Assembly (NCBI RefSeq): GCF_016765615.1
Contig: NZ_JAESWA010000023.1
Span: 268,093-332,092, forward strand
DNA length: 64,000 nucleotides
Origin: Clostridium paridis
GTDB taxonomy: Bacteria > Bacillota > Clostridia > Clostridiales > Clostridiaceae
Reading direction: 5' to 3'
In this document: positions 54,423 to 63,361 of the stretch, one piece after another
Layout of the letters: the number at the start of each line of letters is the position of its first letter
Numbering within the stretch: the stretch's first letter is position 1
Notes under the pieces: model-generated
Seen by the model: the letters and a program-made list of their open reading frames with translations, nothing else
The model's database searches: none
Told to the model about the DNA's origin: nothing
Made by a program: the position numbers and the translations under genes

Positions 54423-55142
54423 ATGAGTAACGCACTTAAATTGGCAATTGATATAGGTCATAATGCTCCTTATGACGGGGGAGCCATTGGAATTAAGTCA
54501 GAAGATAGTTTGAACTTAGATGTAGGCACAAAACTAATAGGGAAATGTTCAGCTGCAGGTATTGAAGTTATAAATTGTGCACCCAATAATGTTCAAAGTC
54601 TTTTTGATTCCTTAAATAAAAGAGTTGGTATAGCAAATGATTCAAAAGCTGACTTTTTCATATCAATACATCACAATGCTTTCCCTGGAGCCAACGGTAC
54701 TGAGATACTTTGTATTCCAGGTGGCGGAGGAGAAGAAGTTTCTAAAATTATACTTCCAGAGATAATCAAACTTGGCTTCACAAATAGAGGTGTGAAAGCT
54801 AGACATGATCTCTATGTATTAAATGAAACTAATATGTCAGCTATACTTATTGAATGTGCTTTCTGTGATAGCGAGATAGATATGAGAAGCTACGATGCAG
54901 AAAAAATGGCTAGTTCTATATTTAATGGAATATGTAAGGCTTTTAATATTCCTAACAATATGGGACATATACCAGAAAGTAACAAGACTATAGATGAAGG
55001 AATATATCATGTTGTTAGAAAAGGAGATAACCTTTGGGTTTTATCAAAGCAATATAATACAACTGTTAAAAATCTTATAGCGTTAAATAGTATTAATGAT
55101 CCTAATCTTATTTATATAGGACAAAGGATTAGGGTGAGATAA
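54423..55142 (+). CDS. N-acetylmuramoyl-L-alanine amidase with LysM
   Basis: The 239-residue lysin has an Amidase_3 domain (about 5-175) with the zinc ligands and catalytic residues in AIDIGHN, FISIHHNAF and AILIECAF, and a C-terminal LysM domain (YHVVRKGDNLWVLSKQYNTT). No signal peptide is present, so release would need a holin or leakage; the YvrJ gene is a candidate small membrane partner. AGGAGGGTGAT precedes the ATG. Confidence 0.92.
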   Translation: MSNALKLAIDIGHNAPYDGGAIGIKSEDSLNLDVGTKLIGKCSAAGIEVINCAPNNVQSLFDSLNKRVGIANDSKADFFISIHHNAFPGANGTEILCIPGGGGEEVSKIILPEIIKLGFTNRGVKARHDLYVLNETNMSAILIECAFCDSEIDMRSYDAEKMASSIFNGICKAFNIPNNMGHIPESNKTIDEGIYHVVRKGDNLWVLSKQYNTTVKNLIALNSINDPNLIYIGQRIRVR

Positions 55143-55259
55143 GCATGATTGTTTAATAAATGTAAGAGTATTCCTATTAATAATTATAAATAAGAATACT
55201 AACGATTGCAAACACATGTTCAGATTAAAGCTCAATAATTAAGAAAGGAGGGTTATTGT

Positions 55260-55478
55260 ATGGCAGAGGCATTACTAGCATCACAATCATTGGTGATTAA
55301 ATACAAAGCAGGCATAGATAAAGAGGGAAAAGATGTATTCAGAAGACAAGGTTTTTCTAATATATCAAATGAGGCTACTGTTGATAATTTATCTGCAGTA
55401 GGACATGCTATAGGAGATATTTTGTATACACAAATTTGTAGTGTGTTGAAGGAAGAAAGTTTTGAATTGATGGGGTAA
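55260..55478 (+). CDS. DUF1659 protein (second copy)
   Basis: The 72-residue protein (MAEALLASQSLVIKYKAGID) is of the DUF1659 family, related to the gene at 37713. AAGGAGGG precedes the ATG. It follows the amidase by 118 bp and a terminator-like hairpin follows it. Confidence 0.75.
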   Translation: MAEALLASQSLVIKYKAGIDKEGKDVFRRQGFSNISNEATVDNLSAVGHAIGDILYTQICSVLKEESFELMG

Positions 55479-55496
55479 ATAAGTTAATAATTACTT

Positions 55497-55540
55497 GAAA
55501 AGGATGTGAGAATTTTGATTTTCATGTCCCTTTTATTTTG
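55497..55540 (+). terminator. Terminator-like hairpin after the DUF1659 gene
   Basis: AAAAGGATGTGA pairs loosely with TTCATGTCCCTTTT. The same element recurs at about 48470-48510 after the sigma pseudogene. Confidence 0.6.
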
Positions 55541-56020
55541 AGTAATAATTAGTAGTTTTGTTTATTTATTATGGAGTAAATTTTTGATGATACATTAGTC
55601 CTTTGGATATATTTGATATAACTTAGTGATTGATGTCAAAAAAGGGATGATATAGTATAATAATAGAAGGTAAAATGAAGTTAAATTTGAAGTATGTTAA
55701 TAATGTCTATAATGGGAAGTTTTCATTTTGTACAGATATAGTAATAGTATCAAGAATATATGGATGAAGCTAATTAACTGCTGGGCTCGAGGTTAAAGGT
55801 TGGCATAATCAATATTTTATTGTGCTAATACTGAATGTGATAAAGTAGTGAGTATGAATTTGAAAATGTTTTATAAAAAAACAAATCAGAAATTTACCTA
55901 TATAAATGAAATCAGTAAAATTGTTATCAATATCAAACTGAAAAGATGAAAAAAATTATATTATTACTGTATTAATAAATAACAATGGATCGATAAAAGA
56001 ATTTTGAAAGCGAGATTAAT
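55541..56020. other. AT-rich gap before the SIR2-GHKL gene
   Basis: I find no gene or clear structure here. It separates the amidase set from the SIR2-GHKL gene and must hold that gene's promoter, but I cannot pick a convincing one. Confidence 0.4.
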
Positions 56021-58711
56021 ATGTTGGAAAAAGAAATTTTGAAAATGAAGAATAAGATTAATGAAAAGGGAGTACCACCTATTTTTTTCATAGGCGCAGG
56101 AATTTCAAGAAGATATATTGAAAGCCCAACTTGGGAAGAATTATTAATGCAGATAGCTAGCACAACAGATTGTAATTATTATGAGTTGAAGAATAATGTT
56201 AATAACAATTTTGAAAGATTGGCACAGGAAATAGAATATTTTGTATTTCGCTCACTAATGTCAAGTGAGATTATTAATGAAGATAGAAGATTTTTTATGA
56301 GAAACAATATTGCTGATATATTAAAAAAATGTTTTGAATCTCAAAGGAACTCTTTAGTTGTAAATAATGAAATTGTAAAATTGAAAAAAACAAGACCAGC
56401 AGCAATAGTAACAACAAACTATGATGAACTTCTGGAACATATTTTTGGGGATGATTATAGTGTCCACATAGGGCAGGATTCAGTCTTAAATAAGAATGTT
56501 TTAGGGGTTGGAGATATATATAAAATTCACGGATGCGTAACTGATCCAAGCAGTATATTGATAACAAAGGAAGATTATGACAACTTTTTTGAAAAAAGCA
56601 AGTACCTATATGCAAAATTACTTACGATATTTTGGGAATACCCTCTGATTTTCATGGGGTATAGTATAAGTGATAGAAATATTTTAGACATCTTAACTAT
56701 TATGACAGAAATTATGTCAAAGGATGAGATAAATAGTTTTACAGAAAGGATATGGTTATTGGATTATTCTAGCAGTTCAGAAGATGTTTCTGTAGAAATG
56801 AAAAATATCACATTACTTAATGGTAGAGTGATAAGTGTTACTTGTTTTAAGTTGTATGATTATGGCGTTTTTTATGAAGCTATAAGTGATATAACATCAA
56901 AAAAATTGCCTGTAAAGTTTTTAAAGTTTTTAAAGAAGAATTTATATGAAGTATGTACATATAACGAATATAATAAGCAGTTATTAGATGTTAATATTAA
57001 AAATATAAATGATATAGACGAATTTACAGAAGAAAACACTTATATTGGAATTACAACAAAAAATGAAAAGGAAGATTTAAAATTCCAAATATCAGAAGAA
57101 GTAATTGAATTACTAATTGAACCTTTATATAAGCAGCAAGATAAAAAGAAAGTAGTAGTTCGAGAATTGCTACAAAATTCATTAGACGCATGTAAAAAGG
57201 TCAGGAATAAAGTTAAATATGAGATAAATATTTATTATCTCAAAGAAGAGGATAAACATTATTTAAAGATTGTTGATAATGGGATCGGAATGAATTTCAA
57301 TGAAATTAAAGAGAATTATTTAACTATTGGCAAATCAAGCAAAAAGGATACACGAGAAGGATTGGTGGGAAAGTATGGTATAGGGGCCTTATCAATGTTT
57401 TTAGTAGGTGATAATGTAGATATAATTACAAAAAAATCATACGAAGATATGATACATTTTAAGTTGTTTATTAAAGATGGTAAAAAGCAAGTGATTATGC
57501 TAGAGAATAATTCTAAAGAGACTTCTATCAATTCATTTACAGAAATAAAAATTCAATTGAATGATAATTGGAACTGCTCAAACGTAAATGAGTTTATTTC
57601 AAAAATTGGACTGGATAATTATATTACTAATAAAAATTTTGAAATAAAAATTACTTATGATAAAGAATCAACAATATTAAAGAATATAGAATCGAAATTA
57701 GATGAGTGGTTTGATATAGTTACTGATAATGTATATTTGATTAATGAAGACAAAATGAATGAAAAGACTCAAGAAGGTAATAAATCTGATGAGGATAAAG
57801 TACTATATAATATTTTTAAGCAAAAGAATATAGTGTTTTATAATGATATGATTTCAAATGTCATTTATGAAAAAGATAATTATAAGCAACTTGGAAACTA
57901 TTCAATTCCATTCCTAATAATTAATGGAAAGCTTGAGAGTATGGGCTTGGAAACTGAACTTTCAAGAAATACTATTAAAATAAGTCATAAAATAGTTGAA
58001 TCCATTGCTGTTAAAATATATGAATCTGAAATAATCAAGTTGATTAATTTTTTAGTTGATGAAAAAGAAAATTATCAACTTATAGAATTAAAAAAGATAA
58101 TAAAAAATAAGTTCACATTGATAAATAATAATTGTGATATTCTATTTTATAACAACAAATTAGCATTAACTTGTAGTCAATCGTGTTATCATATAGAGAT
58201 TTGGAGTAATCATTTTACTGATTTTCAATTTGAAACTGATTATAAATACTTAATAGAACAATATATTATGGATAAAAAGAGCATTGCTGATCAAATTGAA
58301 AATGAGAGTATTATATGTATTTCTGTAAAGTATTTGTATGATTATATTATAAATGCTACTGGTTCAAGAAACGGGCTTAGACAGAAAGCCTTATTGATGA
58401 TTTTAAAACATATTCTCCCAGAAGAACATTGGTATAAGGATACCAATGCTGATATTTGGAGTAATGTAATGAGTAGAAAATCAGATATTAAAGATGCATG
58501 TAATCAAAATAATTATAATGGGCTTATATTTTTAAAAGATGAATATAGAATGTTATTTAACAAATTATATAACAAATCATATAACCAATATTATATTATT
58601 GCCTTTAAAAATAAACATGTAGAAAAAAATATTGATAACAATTTTTCAAATATACTGTCTAGATATCTAGAAGAAAATAAAGAAATTCAAGGTATATTAG
58701 AGATTATATAA
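56021..58711 (+). CDS. SIR2-like NADase domain fused to an Hsp90/GHKL ATPase
   Basis: The 896-residue protein has an N-terminal SIR2_2-type domain (about 15-300): GAGIS at about 25, VTTNYDELLEH at about 130, KIHGCVTDP at about 168 with the likely catalytic His, and FMGYSISDRN at about 210. A GHKL ATPase of the Hsp90/MORC type follows (about 360-560), with RELLQNSLDA at about 380, DNGIGM at about 420 and GKYGIGALS at about 450. The last 330 residues are unassigned. SIR2-like domains in phage defence destroy NAD. The ATPase half probably senses or regulates. The ribosome site is weak (AAGCGAG). Confidence 0.88.
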   Translation: MLEKEILKMKNKINEKGVPPIFFIGAGISRRYIESPTWEELLMQIASTTDCNYYELKNNVNNNFERLAQEIEYFVFRSLMSSEIINEDRRFFMRNNIADILKKCFESQRNSLVVNNEIVKLKKTRPAAIVTTNYDELLEHIFGDDYSVHIGQDSVLNKNVLGVGDIYKIHGCVTDPSSILITKEDYDNFFEKSKYLYAKLLTIFWEYPLIFMGYSISDRNILDILTIMTEIMSKDEINSFTERIWLLDYSSSSEDVSVEMKNITLLNGRVISVTCFKLYDYGVFYEAISDITSKKLPVKFLKFLKKNLYEVCTYNEYNKQLLDVNIKNINDIDEFTEENTYIGITTKNEKEDLKFQISEEVIELLIEPLYKQQDKKKVVVRELLQNSLDACKKVRNKVKYEINIYYLKEEDKHYLKIVDNGIGMNFNEIKENYLTIGKSSKKDTREGLVGKYGIGALSMFLVGDNVDIITKKSYEDMIHFKLFIKDGKKQVIMLENNSKETSINSFTEIKIQLNDNWNCSNVNEFISKIGLDNYITNKNFEIKITYDKESTILKNIESKLDEWFDIVTDNVYLINEDKMNEKTQEGNKSDEDKVLYNIFKQKNIVFYNDMISNVIYEKDNYKQLGNYSIPFLIINGKLESMGLETELSRNTIKISHKIVESIAVKIYESEIIKLINFLVDEKENYQLIELKKIIKNKFTLINNNCDILFYNNKLALTCSQSCYHIEIWSNHFTDFQFETDYKYLIEQYIMDKKSIADQIENESIICISVKYLYDYIINATGSRNGLRQKALLMILKHILPEEHWYKDTNADIWSNVMSRKSDIKDACNQNNYNGLIFLKDEYRMLFNKLYNKSYNQYYIIAFKNKHVEKNIDNNFSNILSRYLEENKEIQGILEII

Positions 58712-59118
58712 GTCAATGAGTATTTTAACATGAAATTATCAAGGTGATGAGATATTAATATACATGTTAGAAATAAATGAACAAAAATTATGGATATTAA
58801 TAAGTTTTGTTATTTGGAAATCAATGTATATAAGCAGTAGTTAGCTGTATGAAGGGTGTCTTCAGTCCTATTTATGATGCACTCAATGAATTATAAGGAT
58901 CAGGGAGAGTAACTTATCAATAAATAAGCTACTAATAAGCATTATATAACAAACTTGAGCATTAAATGAAGTCAGATAAATTAAGATGAACTTCATATTA
59001 TCTATATTTCATGAACTAAACATAATGTAAATAGTTATCAATAACTTATATATAATTTACATAAATAAGAGGGTGCCTCAAAATTACTATATTTCTAAGA
59101 AGTAATTAGCACTTGCTT
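58712..59118. other. Gap before repeat copy C
   Basis: No gene is supported. The stretch is AT-rich with short direct repeats only. Confidence 0.4.
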
Positions 59119-59407
59119 TTTATTTTCGTGTTTTTTGAAAGGGCAGGGTGGGTGTAACCAAATATCTCGAAAAATTTGATTCATTCATAGAAGTGGTTCA
59201 TTGAGCAAAAAAGGACCCGCTAAAGTCGTACAATTATTAATTATAGAAGGCTCGGAATTACTGGTTCACCAAAGAACCTATTCAGAGTACCAGCTGATAA
59301 GGGTGCCAAATGTTACATTACGACCAAATGGAGAGGCATATAAAGTTCCAGGGCAATACTACCTGGGATTGGGGCTGAGCAGACCGTTAAGTTTATATGG
59401 CCATGGA
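59119..59407 (-). repeat. Non-coding repeat, copy C (condensed)
   Basis: It matches copy B in the same orientation at three places: TATTTTCGTGTT ... CTCGAAA (59120-59175), GGACCCGCTAAAGTCG ... AGAAGGCTCGG (59211-59254) and CTGGTTCACCAAAGAACC ... CCAGCTGATAAGG (59261-59302). A further block, TACCTGGGATTGGGGC, follows at about 59359. The middle of the unit is missing. The frame 59201-59428 over it is not called as a gene. Confidence 0.7.
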
Positions 59408-59427
59408 TACTGTGTTAAGGATAAGTA

Positions 59428-59450
59428 AAAACTTCCGACATTCTTCCTAC
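59428..59450 (+). repeat. Right copy of the 23-bp direct repeat
   Basis: This is identical to 27495-27517 and lies 128 bp inside the right core repeat. The exact match near both ends of the element fits an integrase arm-binding site, though the spacing to the core differs between ends. Confidence 0.5.
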
Positions 59451-59578
59451 CATCCATAAAATATAATTAGGTAAACGTTGATGCAATATAATGTAAAATT
59501 AAAATAAAGTCCAGTAAAATCAACACTTTTAAGATACAAAAAGATAAATATAGACAAGCCTTGATATAACTTACAAGG

Positions 59579-59610
59579 AATACAGAACTCGGCTTATAGA
59601 CTTATCTCGC
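59579..59610 (+). other. attR core
   Basis: This is identical over 32 bp to the rnpB 3' end at 27428-27459. It is followed by AAGGATATG and a GC-rich hairpin, which were presumably downstream of rnpB before insertion. Confidence 0.9.
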
Positions 59611-59619
59611 AAGGATATG

Positions 59620-59650
59620 AAAACCACCACGTTAAAGCGTGGTGGTTTTC
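59620..59650 (+). terminator. Original rnpB terminator
   Basis: AAAACCACCACG and CGTGGTGGTTTT form a 12-bp stem over a 6-nt loop, with T residues following. It lies 10 bp after attR. It would have terminated rnpB before the element separated them. Confidence 0.8.
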
Positions 59651-59774
59651 TGCGTTGTGGCATTGAGGAAATGACATTTTAAATATATTTAGATAACGTA
59701 GAATTAATTGGAACAAATTGTGAAAAACCGAAATATACTATTTTTAGCTGTTCTAAATAAAAAGGGGGAATAAA

Positions 59775-60434
59775 ATGTATTGTAGAAATTGTGGTAAAGA
59801 AATTTTAGAGAATGACAAATTTTGTCCTGAGTGTGGTACAAAAAATGAGGCAGGAGCAATACAAAATAAATCTTCAAATATACCAAATGTAACTCAGGTT
59901 ACCAAATCAGTATTAGATTCAATTAATCTTTCAAAAGATAAAAGTGTTGATTTTTATATTACTTTTGGATCTTCTGTAATAATGGTATTTTTAATGTTTG
60001 GCGGCTGGGTAAAAGCATCATTTTTAGGTATACAAAGTAATAGTTTTTCATTATATAGAATATTTAGTTTAGCTAGCCAATTTAAAAACTTTGATAGTCA
60101 TAATAGTTTTGTATCCGCATTTAATTTTTTTGCTTTTCTCTTTTTTGTAGGTGCTATTTTGGGCTCTTTACTATTATGCGTATACTGTTACAAGCTCATT
60201 AAGGATTTTAAGAGTAGTTTGCTATGGGGGAATCGTGCAATGATAACAGTTAGTTTATTATCAGTAGGATTTATTGTAGTGATAATGATAATAAATTCAA
60301 GTTTAAAAAGTGAAAGTTACGGATTAGTATCTAATTTACTTTCTTTTACGGCAACACCTTTTATTGTATTAGCGGGAGGACTTGCTAATAAATTTTATTT
60401 TTTGAAAAAATTAGAGAGTGAAATTCCGCATTAA
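59775..60434 (+). CDS. Zinc-ribbon membrane protein
   Basis: The 219-residue protein has an N-terminal zinc ribbon (MYCRNCGKEI ... FCPECGTKN), a linker and about four membrane segments between about 62 and 205. Such proteins are common in Clostridia but uncharacterised. AAAGGGGG precedes the ATG. A second zinc-ribbon gene follows after 67 bp. Confidence 0.7.
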   Translation: MYCRNCGKEILENDKFCPECGTKNEAGAIQNKSSNIPNVTQVTKSVLDSINLSKDKSVDFYITFGSSVIMVFLMFGGWVKASFLGIQSNSFSLYRIFSLASQFKNFDSHNSFVSAFNFFAFLFFVGAILGSLLLCVYCYKLIKDFKSSLLWGNRAMITVSLLSVGFIVVIMIINSSLKSESYGLVSNLLSFTATPFIVLAGGLANKFYFLKKLESEIPH

Positions 60435-60501
60435 GTGCACTTAAACAATAAATCCTAAAGATTTAATATATAAGCGGTTTTAAAATATAGGGGGGATTTT
60501 T

Positions 60502-62535
60502 TTGTATTGTGTGAAATGTGGAAAAGAAATGGAATCGAATGCAAAGTTTTGCACGAATTGTGGAGAGCCTGTAGGACCGAATGAAACGGAAATCGTTAGT
60601 GTGTATGTTGATAAATCTGAAGAAAATACTATAAATGCTGAAGATTTAACAATATCAGAAGATCAAAAAGAAGAGAAATCTTACGATGTTGATAACAGTG
60701 AAAATGAAATTAATAGTAAAGAAAATATAGATGAATTTAAAAAGAGTGATGAATTAGAATTTGCTTCTGCGACTCAAATTAACAACAGCAACAGCAAGTT
60801 AAACAAACAAAAAAAGTTGCCCAAAAAGAAATTAATAATAGCAGCATCTGTTTTCGCAATCGTTTTGCTGGGTGTATTTATTGTAACAAGTATGTTAAAG
60901 AATACAAAATCTATGCTTAAAGAAATTGAGACTACATTGGCTTCTTGTGATGAATATATATTAGATAACTATAAATCAGAATATGATACTCTAAAGAGTA
61001 GAGTAGCCACTGAAAAAAAGGAACAAAACAATCAAAAAATAAAAGAATTATTAGCTGATACTAAGAATTTTATAACTAAATTAGAGAAAGACAATAATAA
61101 TATAATAGATAATATGCTTAAAGAAACAAAAGCAAAAGATAATTCCAGGGCATACCCTGAGGAACTTGAAAAAATAAAAGGTTATGAGGATAATGTTACA
61201 GCCTATAAGAAAGAAAACAAATTTATTAGTGCTAAAAAGGTATTAACTGATTGGAATAACCTACTTATAACAATTAATACTAATCATGATAATTATAATG
61301 TAGTCGTTAATCAAATCGATTTTAATAGTTATCCAAAAATAAAGGTATATTTATCAATAGAAGATAAAAATACAAAAGAAGTACCTAATAATTTAGATCC
61401 TCGTTTTTTCTATATTTCAGAAAAAAATGCGGATAAGAATGAATTCATAAAGCAGACAATTCAAAAAGTAACACAATTAAATCAACAGGAGAGTTTAAAT
61501 ATTAATATAGTAGCAGATGTAAGCGATAGTATGACTGGTGCTCCATTACAGAAAGCTCAAGTAATAATGACTAATTTTTTGGATCAAGTTCAATTTGATA
61601 TAAAGGATGAAGTTGAGTTAACAGCCTTTTCCAATGGGGTTCGTACATGTGCACCATTTACAGACAAAAAAGAACTTTTGAAAAATCAAATAGCTAATCT
61701 TAAAACTGAAAATCTTACAGCACTGTATGATGCTCTCTTTGCAGCAGTTAATAATACTGCCGTACAGAATGGTGCAAAATGCGTAGTAGCATTTACTGAT
61801 GGACAAGATAACTTCAGTAAAGTTACACCTGATGAAGTAATTCAGGTAGCAAAGAGATATAATGTGCCAATATTTATTATAGGTATAGGTTCTGGACTCG
61901 ACACTTCAAATTTAGAGAATATAGCGAAGAGTACGAATGGGTTATATAAGCAAATAAACAATATATCAGATATGTCAGATCTATATCAGAAAATTTATAA
62001 ACAGAACAAGGAAATGTATCTTATTGAATACGAATCTCAGGAAAAAAATAATATGATTGATGAAAGAACATTAAAAATAGATATTCAAACACGTAAAGAA
62101 GGTGGAGGAACAAGTTACGCATTTACTCCAAGAATGCTTATTTCAACTCAATCAGATCTAAACAACACTGATGAGATATCAGGATTGATTGGAAATTATT
62201 TAAGAAATTATATTAAGGCAATTAACAATCATGATTATTCTTATATAGAAAGCTATTTAGTTCCTGGTGGAGGTGTTGAAAAAGAGGTTAAGCCATATAT
62301 CATGAATGATATACAGGAACAATTGCTCTCACTTGAAATAATAAACAAAGAATTTAAAGACTCAGATACCTGTATTGTTACTACAAGAGAAACCTATGAA
62401 GTACAAAATCATGATGATCCATTACACATGAGGGTATTGGAAGGAAAATACGAAGTTAAGAAGCAGTCAGATGGAAAGTGGAAAATTTTAAATTTTGCAG
62501 ACCTATATAAGGTTATATCAAAAATAAATTATTAA
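60502..62535 (+). CDS. Zinc-ribbon, membrane-anchored von Willebrand A protein
   Basis: The 677-residue protein has an N-terminal zinc ribbon (YCVKCGKEM ... FCTNCGEPV), an acidic linker, one membrane helix at about 111-130, a helical region (about 135-260) and a VWA domain (about 330-500). The metal site DVSDSM, TALYDALF and FTDGQDN is complete. The C-terminal 110 residues resemble the NTF2-like end of TcaA-type proteins. The start is TTG 60502 after GGGGGG. A surface protein that binds a partner through VWA is likely. The partner is unknown. Confidence 0.8.
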   Translation: MYCVKCGKEMESNAKFCTNCGEPVGPNETEIVSVYVDKSEENTINAEDLTISEDQKEEKSYDVDNSENEINSKENIDEFKKSDELEFASATQINNSNSKLNKQKKLPKKKLIIAASVFAIVLLGVFIVTSMLKNTKSMLKEIETTLASCDEYILDNYKSEYDTLKSRVATEKKEQNNQKIKELLADTKNFITKLEKDNNNIIDNMLKETKAKDNSRAYPEELEKIKGYEDNVTAYKKENKFISAKKVLTDWNNLLITINTNHDNYNVVVNQIDFNSYPKIKVYLSIEDKNTKEVPNNLDPRFFYISEKNADKNEFIKQTIQKVTQLNQQESLNINIVADVSDSMTGAPLQKAQVIMTNFLDQVQFDIKDEVELTAFSNGVRTCAPFTDKKELLKNQIANLKTENLTALYDALFAAVNNTAVQNGAKCVVAFTDGQDNFSKVTPDEVIQVAKRYNVPIFIIGIGSGLDTSNLENIAKSTNGLYKQINNISDMSDLYQKIYKQNKEMYLIEYESQEKNNMIDERTLKIDIQTRKEGGGTSYAFTPRMLISTQSDLNNTDEISGLIGNYLRNYIKAINNHDYSYIESYLVPGGGVEKEVKPYIMNDIQEQLLSLEIINKEFKDSDTCIVTTRETYEVQNHDDPLHMRVLEGKYEVKKQSDGKWKILNFADLYKVISKINY

Positions 62536-62549
62536 ATTAGTTAGAAATA

Positions 62550-62580
62550 AAAACCATCACGTTAAAGCGTGGTGGTTTTC
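62550..62580 (+). terminator. Terminator, near-copy of the rnpB hairpin
   Basis: AAAACCATCACG and CGTGGTGGTTTT form the stem with one mismatch-type pair. The 35 bp 62550-62584 match 59620-59654 at all but two positions. Confidence 0.8.
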
Positions 62581-62659
62581 TGCATTATGCCATATAATTA
62601 TTATATGCTATCATGGTTATTACTACTGCTAGAGATAACCAAGTATAAAGGAGGGTAAA

Positions 62660-63112
62660 ATGAATATAGAAATTATAAAGGCTGATAATAAAAATAGTGA
62701 TTTCATTATGCTTATAAATGAATTGGATAAGGATCTTAGGGAAAGAAACGGAGAAATACAAGATCAATATGATAAACATAATAAGGTTCATAATATAAAT
62801 GATGTTATAATTATATATGTTGATAACAAGCCTGTTGCTTGCGGTGCTTTTAAGGAATACAATACTGAAACTGCGGAGCTTAAAAGAATATTTGTATTAA
62901 AAAGTTTTAGGGGACAAGGGTTATCAAAGTTATTAGTTAATAGCTTAGAGGAATTTGCAAGTAGTAAAGGTTATAGATATGCTATTTTAGAAACAGGAAG
63001 AAAACATATTGAAGCAATTAATCTATATAAAAAAAGTGGATATACAATAACTGAGAATTATGATCCATATATAGGTATGCCAGAGAGCATTTGTATGAAA
63101 AAAACTATATAG
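62660..63112 (+). CDS. GNAT-family N-acetyltransferase
   Basis: The 150-residue acetyltransferase has the acetyl-CoA loop FRGQGLSKLLVNSLEEFA and the strand-helix end YAILETGRKHIEAINLYKKS of the GNAT fold. The substrate is unknown. AAGGAGGG precedes the ATG. It is monocistronic, with terminators on both sides. Confidence 0.92.
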   Translation: MNIEIIKADNKNSDFIMLINELDKDLRERNGEIQDQYDKHNKVHNINDVIIIYVDNKPVACGAFKEYNTETAELKRIFVLKSFRGQGLSKLLVNSLEEFASSKGYRYAILETGRKHIEAINLYKKSGYTITENYDPYIGMPESICMKKTI

Positions 63113-63125
63113 AAATGTTAATATG

Positions 63126-63166
63126 AATACCGTATTTTTCACTAATGAATGATACGGTATTTTTGT
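63126..63166 (+). terminator. Terminator after the GNAT gene
   Basis: AATACCGTAT and ATACGGTATT pair perfectly over a 16-nt loop, followed by TTTT. Confidence 0.8.
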
Positions 63167-63361
63167 ACATTTTTTTAATTATATTTTTTGAGATAAGTAG
63201 CAAATATAACATTTGAAGCATTATATATTATAGCTCTAAATCAAGGATAAATTAAACTTGTATAAATATAAAACCTTAAGGTAAATATAGACATAACAAA
63301 TTTATCATAAATTAATATATTTTATGTGACCAAATTGTTAATATGTTTAATCTATGTTAAC

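Larger units (their letters stand above)
27428..59610. mobile_element. Integrated 32.2-kb element in the 3' end of rnpB
   Basis: The element is bounded by a perfect 32-bp direct repeat and carries an integrase at its left edge, a phage-type switch and replication genes. Its cargo includes a type III restriction-modification operon, a TrlF-like ATPase and a SIR2-GHKL fusion. No capsid, terminase, portal, tail or conjugation genes are visible, so it behaves like a satellite or decayed prophage. The right boundary is followed by an rnpB-type terminator hairpin, as expected for the displaced chromosomal flank. Confidence 0.88.

Noticed and set aside
59201..59428. 75-codon open frame near the right end of the element
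   Set aside because: It runs across repeat copy C and the equivalent frame is broken in copies A and B. The similar frame at 52575-52766 is rejected for the same reason.
27428..59610. Complete prophage
   Set aside because: No terminase, portal, head, tail or packaging gene could be found. Only early-region genes, an amidase and cargo are present.
27428..59610. Integrative conjugative element
   Set aside because: No relaxase, coupling protein or type IV secretion gene is visible.
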